DNA of 64,000 nt from SSC3 sp963769585 (lineage in GTDB: Bacteria; Actinomycetota; Actinomycetes; Propionibacteriales; Nocardioidaceae): positions 372,001 to 436,000 of the forward strand of contig CAVYMJ010000006.1 of assembly GCA_963769585.1 (NCBI GenBank). Direction: 5' to 3'. The notes under the pieces are model-generated. The model saw only the letters and a list, made by a program, of their open reading frames with translations, was not told where the DNA came from and searched no databases. Positions 1-8,765 of this stretch are shown here, piece after piece (within the stretch, counting starts at the first letter, position 1; every line of letters starts with the position of its first letter). A program made the translations under genes and the position numbers.

Positions 1-434
1 TCGAGCCACTGAGGATCATCGATGGCGACCATGGTCGGCGCTGCGCGAGCGAGCTTGCGAAGGACACTGAACAACGCGACGGCAACGGCCCCCTGACCAA
101 CGGCTGCGTCGGACGACCTGCGCATCAGGGCAGCATCCAGCGCCCGACGCTGGAGTTCCGGCAGCTCGGCTGCGGTCTCGTCCACCCACGAGCCCAGAAG
201 GTCGATCAGGCCCGCGAAGCCGATCCCGGCCTCGCTCTCGGTGGGCTGGCAGCTAAGTACCCGATACCCACGCTCGTCGGCCGCACGTACGGTCTCGCGC
301 CACAGCCAGGACTTGCCGATGCCGGCCTCTCCCTCGATGAGCAGAGCGGTCGCATGACCGACGGCCGCGTCCAGGAACGCGCGGATCGACGCGAGTTCCG
401 AATCGCGCCCGACCGTGCTCTGCGCGGAAGCCAT
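1..434 (-). CDS. LuxR/LAL-type AAA+ transcriptional regulator, N-terminal part only
   Basis: This is the first 144 codons of a large regulator cut by the left edge of the window. The frame begins MASAQSTVGRDSEL, has a clear Walker A (GEAGIGKS, residues 35-42) and a Walker B-like TMVAIDD followed by PQWL near the cut. That arrangement is typical of MalT/LAL regulators, which are ATP-dependent signal sensors of about 900 residues with a C-terminal LuxR helix-turn-helix. The DNA-binding end is outside the window, so the LuxR part is inferred from family architecture. The ATG at 434 is the first plausible start in frame, but no strong ribosome site precedes it. Its target cannot be told. Confidence 0.8.
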   Translation of the reverse strand, partial: MASAQSTVGRDSELASIRAFLDAAVGHATALLIEGEAGIGKSWLWRETVRAADERGYRVLSCQPTESEAGIGFAGLIDLLGSWVDETAAELPELQRRALDAALMRRSSDAAVGQGAVAVALFSVLRKLARAAPTMVAIDDPQWL

Positions 435-1001
435 GACACCGTCGATTGTGGTCGTCCCGAACGGGCTAGAGCAACCGCTCTCAGGACCGGGCCCAGCGGC
501 GCAGCGACCACGCCGAGTTCCTCCGCGCGTACCGAGGCCACTTCATTCTCCTTTCCGGAGACGCTGCGATCGGTGAGCGGTCCGCAAATAGTCCGCAAGA
601 AGTCCGGACGAGACCGATTCTCGCCGCAGTGTCGAAGGTCCCGAGAACGCGTTTCCGCAAATGGGTAGGGTTCCCTGCTGATTCTTGTTCCCGGCGCACA
701 ACCGAGCACCGTGGGATCTGATGTCGGGCGTCGATAGCTCAGCTCGGTGCAAGGAGGTCGAAGCCGACGTACGGCTTGCGGATGACGACAGGGAGAGGTC
801 CTCGCGGCCTTGACTGGGCTGCGCCGGGCGCTGGCCGAGCGTGATCTGGAGCTGAGCAGGTTCGCCCTGCTCCCCACCTTGGTCACCGCGTCGCTTGCGG
901 CGGACGAACCGGACGTGTCGGTGGGTCCCTCAAGGCCGAGCCGTCGGGGCTCGACGGGCGGTGTCCCGGGACCTGAGATCCTTCGAGCGTTCGTCCACCG
1001 A
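435..1001. other. 567-bp gap without a convincing gene
   Basis: No intact gene is supported between the regulator and the VOC gene. A plus-strand frame opening with a TTG at 810 starts with a very protein-like stretch (TGLRRALAERDLELSRF, then ALLPTLVTASLAADEPDV). It has a stop just upstream and then runs antisense into the VOC gene, so it is more likely the remnant of a lost gene than a working one. The rest holds no RNA gene that can be recognised. Confidence 0.5.
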
Positions 1002-1508
1002 CTATCGGCTCAGGCCCGCCGCGACCCGCCAAGCGTGATCGGTGCTGGCGTCGGCTGCCATCGCTGCTTGGGCCTGCGCCTCTTCGAGTGTGACCACGAG
1101 ACAGAACTCGTTGCCGAAGGGGTCTTGCATGACCGCCCAGTCGCACACGGGCGGCTCCTCACCGTGTGAACGTGGGCGCGGATACAGGCTGGGGGGCTTC
1201 TTGACGGTGCCGCCGAGCTCGACAATCTGCGCGATGGCCTTGTCGATCCCGTGGGTAGGGGTGATGTCGAGGTGCATCGGGTTGGTTCGTGAGTGGCTGG
1301 GAGCGCCGGTCTCAACCGGGGCGTTGTTGACCTCCTGGAGGATGATCTCGTGCTTCCACGGATCCTTCGTGCCCAGGTAGCCGAGCCATCCGTGCCAGCC
1401 TCGCTCGGAACCGATGATCTCGAGGCCGGTCACTTCCGACCAGAAGTGGTAGGCGGTCGTCAGGTCCGTCACGTTGATGACGACACACCGGAAGCTTCCG
1501 ATGCTCAT
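1002..1508 (-). CDS. VOC-family (glyoxalase/bleomycin-resistance fold) protein
   Basis: A 168-residue protein with the usual single-copy VOC layout. It opens with MSIGSFRCVVINVTDLTTAY, has a central MHLDITP and ends the core with QDPFGNEFCLV. These carry the His and Glu positions that bind a metal in many members. VOC proteins are small cytoplasmic metalloenzymes or drug-binding proteins, and the substrate cannot be read from sequence. The ATG at 1508 was chosen over upstream codons because the family fold begins there and a GGAG lies 5-9 nt before it. It stands alone, with poor coding content on both sides. Confidence 0.88.
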   Translation of the reverse strand: MSIGSFRCVVINVTDLTTAYHFWSEVTGLEIIGSERGWHGWLGYLGTKDPWKHEIILQEVNNAPVETGAPSHSRTNPMHLDITPTHGIDKAIAQIVELGGTVKKPPSLYPRPRSHGEEPPVCDWAVMQDPFGNEFCLVVTLEEAQAQAAMAADASTDHAWRVAAGLSR

Positions 1509-1814
1509 AAGGCTCCAGGCAGACAGGACGGCCGTTGGGCCGCGTTGGCGGACTCCACCCAACAAGGGTGCCACGAGGGCGCCACCGTACGGAACTGACG
1601 TGCCGGCTCTGGGGCCTTCACCATGGAGGACCGCGAACCGCGTCGTCGCAACCGGCGGCTGGAGCAGGAGCCTGCGGCCACCTGTGGTTTTCCACCTTGG
1701 GGTGGAAGGCGACATCGCAGCAATCAATGACTACCAAGAGCAGTTGGATCCGGTGCTGCGCAGCCGACTTGACGAGCGGTTCGAGGAGCAGGTTGAGCGC
1801 GTGTGTGAGCGTCG
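1509..1814. other. 306-bp gap, possible gene remnant
   Basis: A plus-strand frame around 1700-1815 reads like part of a real protein (INDYQEQLDPVLRSRLDERF, then EEQVERVC), but it has no credible start and its end runs antisense into the FAD oxidase. It is noted as a possible fragment. No promoter or RNA gene was recognised with confidence. Confidence 0.35.
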
Positions 1815-3212
1815 TCAGCCGGCAGGTGCGATGTTGGCGTTGCGATGGAAGACGTTGTTCGGATCGTACTTCGTCTTGATGTCGACGAGCCTCGCATACT
1901 TCTCAGGCCCGTACGCCGCCTGCACCGGGGTGAGCGAGTCGAAGTCGGTCATTCCGTTGACGTAGACACCGTCGTCGACGGACAGGGGCCGGAGTGCTTC
2001 GGCCATCGAGCGCACCCAGTCGCGTTCCGCGGCCCACATCTCGGGGGCCGGACAGACCCCGATCACGAAGACGGCGAAGCGAGGGGAACGGCCGCCACTG
2101 AACGCGGTCGCTTGGTCATCGACGCGTGAGAACGCGCCATCAAGCCGGTAGAACAGCACAAGCGACAGCGGCGAGACCTTCCCCGGGAAGTGGGTTGTGA
2201 GAGTGTCGACGACTTCGTCGGATAGTTCCTCCACGTAGCAACCCTTGTCATAGCAATGGAATCCCCAGGCGTTCGCTTCGTCGAGCATCTTCTGCAGCTC
2301 GACGTACGGCATGGGCGTGGAGAAGTCGAAGAGCACAGGTACGGCGTGCAGCGCCTTGAACACCTCGGCGTGACTCTCTGCGGAGCCGGTGCCGACCACC
2401 AGCGCTGCGTAGCCCGGCTGGAGCTGATGCTGCTCCGGCACGAACGGGGCAGGCGGTGCGTTCAGTGCGGCGACCATCACGTTCACATCGTCGGGGAGGC
2501 TGTCGATGACACCCCGTGCGTGGCGGAGCGCCTCGGCGCCCTGGTCGAGTGACCAGAACAGCATGCCGAAGTGGATGATCGGCCCCACCTCGTGCAGGGC
2601 GAACTCGAACTCGGTGACCACGCCGAAGTTTCCGCCTCCGCCGCGGATCGCCCAGAAGAGGTCGGCGTTGTCAGTGGGAGAGGCCACCCGGATCTCTCCA
2701 TCGGCGGTCACAACGCGCGCCGAGAGGAGGTTGTCGATGGAGAGTCCTCCCAGCCTGGTCAGCCAGCCCATCCCGCCCCCGAGGGTCAGGCCACCCACGC
2801 CCGTGTGGCTCACGAGCCCCGCAGGAACGGCGAGGCCGTGCGCCTGCGTGGCGGCGTCGAGATCGGCGAGCTGTGCGCCGCCGGACACCCGGGCGCGACG
2901 GGTCTCAGGGTCGACGCGGACCAGGTTCATCTGACCGAGGTCGATGACGATGCCGTCGTCGACCACCGAGGCCCCCGACATGCTGTGTGCTCCGCCGCGG
3001 ACGGCGACCTCGAGCCCATGTTCAGTGGCGAATCGAACTGCTTCCTGTACGTCGGCCTCGTCGAGACAGCGTGCGACTGCCAGCGGACGACGGTCGATGT
3101 TTCCGTTCCACACCCGGCGGCTGTCGTCGTACTGCGCATCGGCGGTACCGATGACGTCCCCGCGGATGCGGCTCCGGAGGATTGAGATCGGACTCTCGGT
3201 TGTCTGGGACAT
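1815..3212 (-). CDS. FAD-linked oxidoreductase, berberine-bridge (PCMH/BBE) type
   Basis: A 465-residue flavoenzyme. The N-terminal PCMH FAD-binding domain shows RGGAHS (residues 72-77), where the His is the usual covalent FAD attachment point, and GVGGLTLGGGMGW at about 138-150. A C-terminal BBE segment ends DIKTKYDPNNVFHRN. Family members oxidise sugars, alkaloids or other secondary metabolites with O2. Bicovalent members have a Cys shortly before GVGG; here the stretch is GLVSHTGVGG with no Cys, so a single covalent link is expected. GGAG sits 7 nt before the ATG at 3212. No partner gene is adjacent and the substrate is unknown. Confidence 0.92.
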   Translation of the reverse strand: MSQTTESPISILRSRIRGDVIGTADAQYDDSRRVWNGNIDRRPLAVARCLDEADVQEAVRFATEHGLEVAVRGGAHSMSGASVVDDGIVIDLGQMNLVRVDPETRRARVSGGAQLADLDAATQAHGLAVPAGLVSHTGVGGLTLGGGMGWLTRLGGLSIDNLLSARVVTADGEIRVASPTDNADLFWAIRGGGGNFGVVTEFEFALHEVGPIIHFGMLFWSLDQGAEALRHARGVIDSLPDDVNVMVAALNAPPAPFVPEQHQLQPGYAALVVGTGSAESHAEVFKALHAVPVLFDFSTPMPYVELQKMLDEANAWGFHCYDKGCYVEELSDEVVDTLTTHFPGKVSPLSLVLFYRLDGAFSRVDDQATAFSGGRSPRFAVFVIGVCPAPEMWAAERDWVRSMAEALRPLSVDDGVYVNGMTDFDSLTPVQAAYGPEKYARLVDIKTKYDPNNVFHRNANIAPAG

Positions 3213-3542
3213 GACGAACTCCAGGTGAGGTGGGTGACCGGTAACGCGCTCAGTTGGTCCTCCAAACTAGGCATTGCCGCTGGCCGAGGAAATAGCCCGC
3301 AAGGACGGTGGGGACCCCGAGAGGCTCCGCCGCCGCGCCAGACCACCTCAGCACGAAACTCGATGGGCTGAATGCGGGTCAGCGCTCCCGCACGGTGCCT
3401 GCTCGGAGGCGGATCACGAGGCTGAGCGGACGTCCCAGAACCCGTAGCCTCCTCGGTTACCGCACCGCCGACCTGCTCAACGCGATCGTCGCCTTGGCCG
3501 CCATCTTGATGGCGGGCATGCTTGTCGGGAGGGAGTGAGAAA
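3213..3542. other. 330-bp gap between divergent genes
   Basis: This holds the promoter regions of the FAD oxidase (minus) and the DUF5701-like gene (plus). A CCTAGTTTGG box on the minus strand around 3265-3275 could be a -10 element for the oxidase. A short plus-strand frame (3308-3538) ends in a hydrophobic run but has no ribosome site and was not accepted as a gene. Confidence 0.4.
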
Positions 3543-4157
3543 ATGAGCATTGCCAACCAGCTGAACCGCCTCATCGAGGTCGGCGTCGCCGAACTCGCTG
3601 GGCTGGACCCAGCAGACCTCGCCGCCCACGCTGAGGATCTGCCCGACGAGCCCGGCTCAGTCCTTGCTGTCCATCCGGCGCTCCTTTCGGCCCGGCAGCT
3701 TGCACCGCTGCTTCGTCACAGTGGCAAGCCGGGCTTCGTCGTCACCGACCTGACCGATCTCGAACAGTTCGCACCGATCACAGAGGTCACCATCCCTGAC
3801 CGGCCGCTCTACCTCGTCCATGACCCAGGTCGTGGCGACGACATGCGCAACTGGAGCCCCAAGGAAGCGCTACCCGCCATCCTCCAGCGCGGACGCACAC
3901 CCCTGACGATCAGTGAGGGAATCAGCTGGCTGCTACAGGAGCCCAAGCAGCTTGAACGCCAGCACTGCTTCATGACCATCGCGTCACGCAAGGTCAACGG
4001 GAAGGGCCTCGACGCCCGGACGCCCGCCATCTGGATCAGCGGCGGCACTGGCCACGACGGCGCGGCCAACAAGGGCGCACCGAAGGTTGGCTGGTGCTGG
4101 GCCGGCAACCGACACACTTGGCTGGGCTTCGCGTCCGCACGGCGCCGCAGCGACTGA
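3543..4157 (+). CDS. DUF5701-like conserved protein
   Basis: A 204-residue protein matching the actinobacterial DUF5701 pattern as remembered: LAPLLRHSGKPGFVVTDL, then NWSPKEALPAILQRGRTPLT, then EGISWLLQ, then HCFMTIASRK, and a conserved tail WISGGTGHDG...GAPKVGWCWAGNRHTW. No enzymatic motif is known for the family and no signal peptide or membrane segment is seen, so it should be cytoplasmic. The ATG at 3543 is preferred to one seven codons upstream because a strong purine-rich ribosome site (GGGAGGGAG) lies just before it. It is monocistronic. Confidence 0.85.
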   Translation: MSIANQLNRLIEVGVAELAGLDPADLAAHAEDLPDEPGSVLAVHPALLSARQLAPLLRHSGKPGFVVTDLTDLEQFAPITEVTIPDRPLYLVHDPGRGDDMRNWSPKEALPAILQRGRTPLTISEGISWLLQEPKQLERQHCFMTIASRKVNGKGLDARTPAIWISGGTGHDGAANKGAPKVGWCWAGNRHTWLGFASARRRSD

Positions 4158-4579
4158 CCTGAGGGCACCGGGCCCGTTCTGGAACGGCGATCACCTGGCC
4201 CCACCCGTCCTGCTCGATCGCTGCGGGTCACCGCCTTGACCGAGCATCAACCTCCCGAACGAACAGCGGCTCGGCGACTGTGCCGCACATCGCGGCCATG
4301 CCCAGCCCCGACGCGTTCGCGCGGTGGGCTGGAGACCTGTGCAGGGTCGACGTCAACTGCGTGCAATTGCCAGGCTGAGAGGTCAGACGGCACCCTCCGG
4401 GTTCGACCAACGAAGACCGCCAACAGTCAACTTCGGGCGAGGTCGTTCCGCTTCACCGGCTGAATCGGCGTGCTTGCACAGGTCGGACGAGGTGCGGGGG
4501 ACGCCGCGAGCACGGGCCAACCTCACCAGGCCGAGTGCATCGGCCAGCCCCGTGCCACGAATCCGATGTAGAGACCGTG
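4158..4579. other. 422-bp gap without a supported gene
   Basis: The tails of two convergent genes flank this stretch. A short plus-strand frame ends MPSPDAFARWAGDLCRVDVN at about 4300-4380 and may be the last residues of a lost gene, but it has no usable start. No hairpin with a T run and no RNA gene was recognised. Confidence 0.35.
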
Positions 4580-6082
4580 TCAGTGCTTCTGCTTGATCAA
4601 CGAAAGCGCGTGGATACAGGTCAACGCGGCCTTGGTGTCGACCATGCCGAGTCCGGAGTGGATGTCGAACCCGGGGGTCATCATGTCGATCGCGGTCGAG
4701 CCCAGGCACTGCTTCACCTGGGCCGGTGTCGCCTGCGGGTTGGCCTCGAGCATCAGCGCGACGACGCCTGACACGTGCGGCGACGCCATCGACGTACCGG
4801 AGATGCAGAAGTAGCCAGGCTGCTGGATCTCTGGGCACTCGGTCAGCGGGGCGAGGACCGACGGGGAGAGTGCGGCCATGATCGTGTCGCCGGGCGTCAC
4901 GACGTCGACCTGCGGGCCGGTGCCGTCGGCGGCGCCACGGCTGGAGAAGCCCGTGATCTGCTGGCCCGGCACGCACCGGGTGGAGTCCACGGACTTGCAG
5001 GCCGCGCCCACGAGGACCGCACCGTTCGCCGGGTCGTGGTAGCCGCCGATCGTCCCCGGCGCGGGGCCGTCGTTCCCGGCCGAGAAGACAACGTTCACGC
5101 CGCTGTCCACGACCGACTTGATCATCTGCGACATCGCGTCGAAGTCGGTTGGCTCACCGCAGTCGAGGCCGAGGCAGTTGGGCTCGGTCGGAAGCAGACC
5201 CCACGAGTTCTGCGTGATGCCGATTCCGTACTCCACGCGGTGCCGGATCGTCCAGTCGAACGCAGCCAGTGCTGCCTCCTCCCAGTCGATGTCGTCGACG
5301 ATGCCGAAGCCGGGCGTTGCCACCCGCATCGAGATCAGGGAAACCCCCGGAGCGACACCGGCGAGGTCCCGGCCGCCTTGCGATGCGGACAGACTGCCGT
5401 CGCCGCCCACGGTGCTGGCGACATGAGTGCCGTGGCCGATCTCGTCCTGCAGCGCCAGCGTGCCGGTCGACTCGGCGTACGTGTCCCACTGCTCTGCGGT
5501 GAAGCCGGCCTGCTGCGCGGCCTCGGCGTAGGAGAAGTTGAGGCCCTTGATCACGCGGTCACCGAAGTCCGGGTGGCCAGCGAAGATGCCCGAGTCGAGA
5601 ACGGCTACGGTGACGCCCGCACCGGTGACGCCCGGGCGGGTCCCGCTGACCCGCTTGCGGTCCACCCGGGTGGTGTACGCCGCGGGCTGGTCGGCGCCGA
5701 TCGCGTTGATCTGCTTCTTGGAGGCGTAGAGGTTGGACACGAGCCTGCGCTGCGGCTCCACCGCTACCACGCCCGTCAGGTTCGCGAGCTGGTCGATGAC
5801 CGGGAGAGCCGCCGTCACCGCAACGGCTCCGATCGTCGGCAGCTCGATCGCCCGCTCGACGCCCAAGCGGTGCAGCGCGCCGGCTGTGCCCGCCGGGATT
5901 ACACCGTCTGCGAAGGCCACAATGGCCTTACCGTGCCCAGCCTTGTCCAGCGGCACCGACGTTACGGTGACCGGCGGCAGCTGGGGGCTCGCTCCGGCGG
6001 ATCCGGGGGCCGAAAGCGCGACGGCGCCAGCCGTCAGAACAGCAGCGAACGCTGCCAGGCGTCGAGTGGACCCGAGCATCAT
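4580..6082 (-). CDS. secreted S8 subtilisin-family serine protease
   Basis: About 500 residues. An N-terminal signal peptide (arginines, then AAFAAVLTAGAVALSAPG) is followed by an inhibitor-I9-like propeptide and an S8 catalytic domain with an intact triad. Counting from the chosen start: Asp in VAVLDSGIFAGHPDF (about 163), His in DEIGHGTHVAS (about 220) and Ser in SGTSMASPHVSG (about 431), with the oxyanion Asn in VVFSAGNDG. It should act outside the cell after self-cleavage. Three ATG codons in a row (6085, 6082, 6079) follow a GGAGG; the middle one gives ideal spacing, but the exact start is uncertain. It is divergent from the Eis-type gene. Confidence 0.93.
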   Translation of the reverse strand: MMLGSTRRLAAFAAVLTAGAVALSAPGSAGASPQLPPVTVTSVPLDKAGHGKAIVAFADGVIPAGTAGALHRLGVERAIELPTIGAVAVTAALPVIDQLANLTGVVAVEPQRRLVSNLYASKKQINAIGADQPAAYTTRVDRKRVSGTRPGVTGAGVTVAVLDSGIFAGHPDFGDRVIKGLNFSYAEAAQQAGFTAEQWDTYAESTGTLALQDEIGHGTHVASTVGGDGSLSASQGGRDLAGVAPGVSLISMRVATPGFGIVDDIDWEEAALAAFDWTIRHRVEYGIGITQNSWGLLPTEPNCLGLDCGEPTDFDAMSQMIKSVVDSGVNVVFSAGNDGPAPGTIGGYHDPANGAVLVGAACKSVDSTRCVPGQQITGFSSRGAADGTGPQVDVVTPGDTIMAALSPSVLAPLTECPEIQQPGYFCISGTSMASPHVSGVVALMLEANPQATPAQVKQCLGSTAIDMMTPGFDIHSGLGMVDTKAALTCIHALSLIKQKH

Positions 6083-6239
6083 CATCAACCTCCGAGTGGA
6101 TTCGTCAATGGCCAAACGACGCGTGCGCCCAGTGGTTATCGGCAGCGGACGAGTTCTTTCTGGTCAGCCCCTGCCTCCTTGCGGGCGGCGCGCCGCAGTC
6201 CACAGGCAAATTCCAGTGGCGCGAGTCGGCGTTGGTTCC

Positions 6240-6245
6240 TAGCCT
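6240..6245 (+). promoter_or_regulatory. -10 box TAGCCT of a leaderless promoter
   Basis: TAGCCT lies 6 nt before the ATG at 6252, so transcription would begin at or next to the start codon. No ribosome site is present, which agrees with a leaderless mRNA. Confidence 0.5.
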
Positions 6246-6251
6246 GGCCAG

Positions 6252-7478
6252 ATGACAGTCGAGATCCGGCCCATCACCCTTGAGGAGACCCCGGCCTTCC
6301 GTCGCCGGGTGCGCGCAGGCTTCGGCGAGGCCGAGACCAGCGACGACGACCCCACCTGGGCCAAGGACTCGACCCAGCCGGTCGACCGTGCCCTGTCCGC
6401 CTTTGACCGTGGCCAGATCGTCGCCACGCTTCGCTCGTTTCCGACCCAGCTCACGGTTCCGGGTGGCGCCCAGGTCGACGCTGGCGCGCTGACGGCCGTG
6501 ACGTGCCAGCCGACGCATCGCAGGCAGGGCCTGCTCACCGGAATGATCTCCCGGGACCTGCGCGCAAGCGCCGAACGTGGGGAGATCGTCGATGTGCTGA
6601 TCGCGTCGGAGTACCCGATCTACGGTCGCTTCGGGTACGGCCCGGCGGTCGAGTCCACCGGCTGGGAGCTCGACACCGCCAAGGCTTCGTTCACTGCTCC
6701 CGGCGACGGCACGGTCGAGCTGGTCGACAACGAGACGTTCCGCAAGGAGGCGCCCGGAGTCTTCGACCGGGTGCGATCGGCGCGACCAGGCATGATCGCG
6801 CGTTCGGACCTGGTCTGGGACCACCTCGCCGATCTACGGCGGCCGCCCGAAGACAAGCCCTGGATGGGCTTCCGAGTCCTGTGCCGGGACAAGGACGGCA
6901 TCGCCCAAGGCTGGGCCTGCTACACAATCAAGCACAAGTGGAATGACATGGTGCCCAACAGCACCGTGCGGGTGAGCGATCTGTGCGCCGCCACTTCCGC
7001 GGCAGAAGCTCGCCTCTGGCGCTACCTCTGCGACCTCGACCTGATCTCGACCCTGGTCGCCGGCGATCGCCCCGCCGACGAGCTGCTGCCCTTCCTGCTT
7101 GAGGATGCCCGCGCCGCGCGGCTGACCTACCGCGGCGACTTCCTCTGGGTCAGGCCACTCGATGTGGTGCGTGCTCTGGAGGCCAGGACGTACGCCGCCT
7201 CCGGCAAGTTCGTCCTCGAGGTCACCGACCCGCTTTCCATCACGACCGGCCGGTACCTCCTGGACGCCTCGCCGGCTGGGGTCTCCTGCCGCCGCACGGA
7301 CCAGGCTGCCGACCTGACCCTGCCCGTGCGAGCTCTGGGTGCCGCCTATCTCGGGAGCACCAGGTTGACGACGCTCCTCGCTGCAGGCTGGCTGGACGAG
7401 GAGAAGCACGGAGCCGTGGGCGTGGCCGACCGACTGCTGGTCGGGGACCGGGCGCCGTGGTGCAACACCTGGTTCTGA
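6252..7478 (+). CDS. Eis-type GNAT N-acetyltransferase
   Basis: A 408-residue protein with the two-GNAT plus SCP2-like architecture of the Eis family (usually about 400-410 residues). The acetyl-CoA loop reads CQPTHRRQGLLTGMI, the segment IYGRFGYGPAVE follows, and the chain ends in Phe (CNTWF), whose terminal carboxylate is the catalytic group in characterised Eis proteins. Mycobacterial Eis acetylates aminoglycosides and other amines; the substrate here is not known. It starts at an ATG preceded by a leaderless-type promoter, is divergent from the secreted protease, and is followed by a TetR gene that might regulate it. Confidence 0.9.
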   Translation: MTVEIRPITLEETPAFRRRVRAGFGEAETSDDDPTWAKDSTQPVDRALSAFDRGQIVATLRSFPTQLTVPGGAQVDAGALTAVTCQPTHRRQGLLTGMISRDLRASAERGEIVDVLIASEYPIYGRFGYGPAVESTGWELDTAKASFTAPGDGTVELVDNETFRKEAPGVFDRVRSARPGMIARSDLVWDHLADLRRPPEDKPWMGFRVLCRDKDGIAQGWACYTIKHKWNDMVPNSTVRVSDLCAATSAAEARLWRYLCDLDLISTLVAGDRPADELLPFLLEDARAARLTYRGDFLWVRPLDVVRALEARTYAASGKFVLEVTDPLSITTGRYLLDASPAGVSCRRTDQAADLTLPVRALGAAYLGSTRLTTLLAAGWLDEEKHGAVGVADRLLVGDRAPWCNTWF

Positions 7479-7542
7479 CCCGCCGCTGCTCGGAGCCGGA
7501 ATTCCCCTGCCTCTGAATGGGTCGTCAAACTGGTTCCGCCGG

Positions 7543-7548
7543 TATCGT
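7543..7548 (+). promoter_or_regulatory. -10 box TATCGT of a leaderless promoter
   Basis: TATCGT is followed by six bases and then the GTG start at 7555. The purine run between them is too close to the start to act as a normal ribosome site, so a leaderless transcript is the simpler reading. Confidence 0.5.
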
Positions 7549-7554
7549 GGAGGG

Positions 7555-8208
7555 GTGTCGACACAAGCGGGGGAAGCCCCGGTCTCGGGTGGGCGGCGGA
7601 TCCGGGGACTGGATGCCTCGGAGCGCGAGGCGCAGCGGCGCGACCATGTCCTCGAGTCGGCTCTGACCCTCTTCGCAGAACAGGGCTACGCGCATACCTC
7701 GGTCGAACAGGTCTGTGCCGGTGCGAATGTCAGTACGAAGAGCTTCTACCGCATCTTCGACAACCGGGAGGACCTCTATCTCGAGGTCTACAACAGGTTT
7801 CGTTCCTCAGTGTTCGCGAAGATGCACGTGGTTCTCGAGGAAGCCTCCGACGATGAGGCGGAGGCCGAGGCTGTCATGCTCGACACCTTGTTGGCCGCCT
7901 ACTTCGACGACCCGAGGTGTGCGCTGGCCATTCAGGGACCGTCGAGGGCCATCAGCCCGACCATCGAGCTGATCCGTCGCGACACGCGGAAGGTGGCTGC
8001 CAGGCTGCTCGAGTCAGTCTGGCGCGACAGCGGTCTGACGGGCAGCTACTCCGGCATCGCAGTGGCCGTGATCGGCGGCATCTTCGACCTGTTCACGAAC
8101 GCCCTCGTCGAGGGCAGGACGCTGACCGAGGACGAGCTCGCCGATCTCCGGGTCGACGTGAAGCGGTTCTACCGAGCGGTGCGGGCGGGACTGACCACAG
8201 CCTTCTAG
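7555..8208 (+). CDS. TetR/AcrR-family transcriptional regulator
   Basis: A 217-residue TetR repressor. The N-terminal helix-turn-helix covers roughly residues 28-70 (HVLESALTLFAEQGYAHTSV, then EQVCAGANVSTKSFYRIFDN), the canonical TetR pattern ending in an aromatic YRIF. The rest is a helical ligand-binding and dimerisation domain with no clear ligand class. It begins with GTG, follows the Eis-type gene in the same direction, and precedes an unknown gene across a very AT-rich gap where an operator could sit. Targets are not determinable. Confidence 0.92.
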   Translation: MSTQAGEAPVSGGRRIRGLDASEREAQRRDHVLESALTLFAEQGYAHTSVEQVCAGANVSTKSFYRIFDNREDLYLEVYNRFRSSVFAKMHVVLEEASDDEAEAEAVMLDTLLAAYFDDPRCALAIQGPSRAISPTIELIRRDTRKVAARLLESVWRDSGLTGSYSGIAVAVIGGIFDLFTNALVEGRTLTEDELADLRVDVKRFYRAVRAGLTTAF

Positions 8209-8345
8209 TTGTCCGGAATGAGCAATTTGCCGGAAAAACTTCTTACACCAATTCATTATAATAAGTCCGAATCTTCCGTTATTTGCCCTGAAATTTAACC
8301 CTCCCTCCCGTGTAGCCCCGCCTCCGAGGGCGGACCATTTTTCCT
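8209..8345 (+). promoter_or_regulatory. AT-rich leader with a consensus -10 box (TATAAT at 8257-8262)
   Basis: Roughly 8217-8300 is conspicuously AT-rich against a genome that elsewhere is strongly GC-rich. It contains a perfect TATAAT and no obvious -35 at 17 bp. It is the only segment of this kind in the window and probably drives the gene at 8346. TCCGG/CCGGA arms near 8213-8234 could be an operator half-site pair. Confidence 0.5.
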
Positions 8346-8750
8346 ATGGAACTCACGCAATTTCACAAGTTGCGCACGGCAATGCGGGACAACGCACTTC
8401 CGCCGTCGCCGCTGGCACTTGCCTCGTTCGAGGGCGACCTTCGAGAACGGCTGATGGACAGCGGCCTGTTCGAGGAGGTCGAGGTCGAGGTGACCGAGGA
8501 TCCGGACGCCCTGGTGATCGCACTGTGCCAGTTCACGCCGGAGCGCGACGAGATCGACATCGCCGGAGCCTTGGAGAACCTCTGGGAGAACCGGGTTCGC
8601 TACCCGTTCTGGGAGGCACACTCCGTGATCGTCGCGCCCGAGCATGTGGAGTTCCAGGGAGCCACTCGCGTCAGCTCGGCGGGGCACTACGCGACGGTGC
8701 ACCTGGTGGCTCAGAAGGCCAGGATTCCTGCCCAGCGCGGTCCTTCCTGA
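8346..8750 (+). CDS. hypothetical protein, 134 aa
   Basis: The protein is not recognised. It is acidic and has no signal peptide or membrane segment. The middle reads DSGLFEEVEVEVTEDPDALV, then a segment with ALENLWENRVRYPFWEAH, and the C-terminal part looks like beta strands. No catalytic motif is visible. Composition and third-position GC agree with real coding sequence. The ATG at 8346 has no ribosome site. Its unusual feature is the AT-rich leader described separately. It is convergent with the propeller-like gene, with stop codons about 15 bp apart. Confidence 0.75.
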   Translation: MELTQFHKLRTAMRDNALPPSPLALASFEGDLRERLMDSGLFEEVEVEVTEDPDALVIALCQFTPERDEIDIAGALENLWENRVRYPFWEAHSVIVAPEHVEFQGATRVSSAGHYATVHLVAQKARIPAQRGPS

Positions 8751-8765
8751 GCGACGACGGGTCTC

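Noticed and set aside
435..1001. Search for tRNA or small RNA genes in this and other gaps over 150 bp.
   Set aside because: No cloverleaf-like arrangement with T-arm GTTC and acceptor pairing was found; this was a reading by eye and a tRNA scan would be decisive.
1474..1965. A plus-strand frame covering the gap before the FAD oxidase.
   Set aside because: Its ends lie antisense inside two real genes. Only a short central part looks protein-like, so it was listed as a possible remnant only.
3308..3538. A short plus-strand frame ending in a hydrophobic run before the DUF5701-like gene.
   Set aside because: It has no ribosome site or promoter, an Arg-rich body without homology-like features, and sits in the promoter region of two divergent genes.
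4775..6283. A long plus-strand open frame (502 codons) opposite the subtilase gene.
   Set aside because: It is the antisense reading of a well-conserved protease, with His/Arg-rich composition and no motif. Long antisense frames are expected at this GC content.
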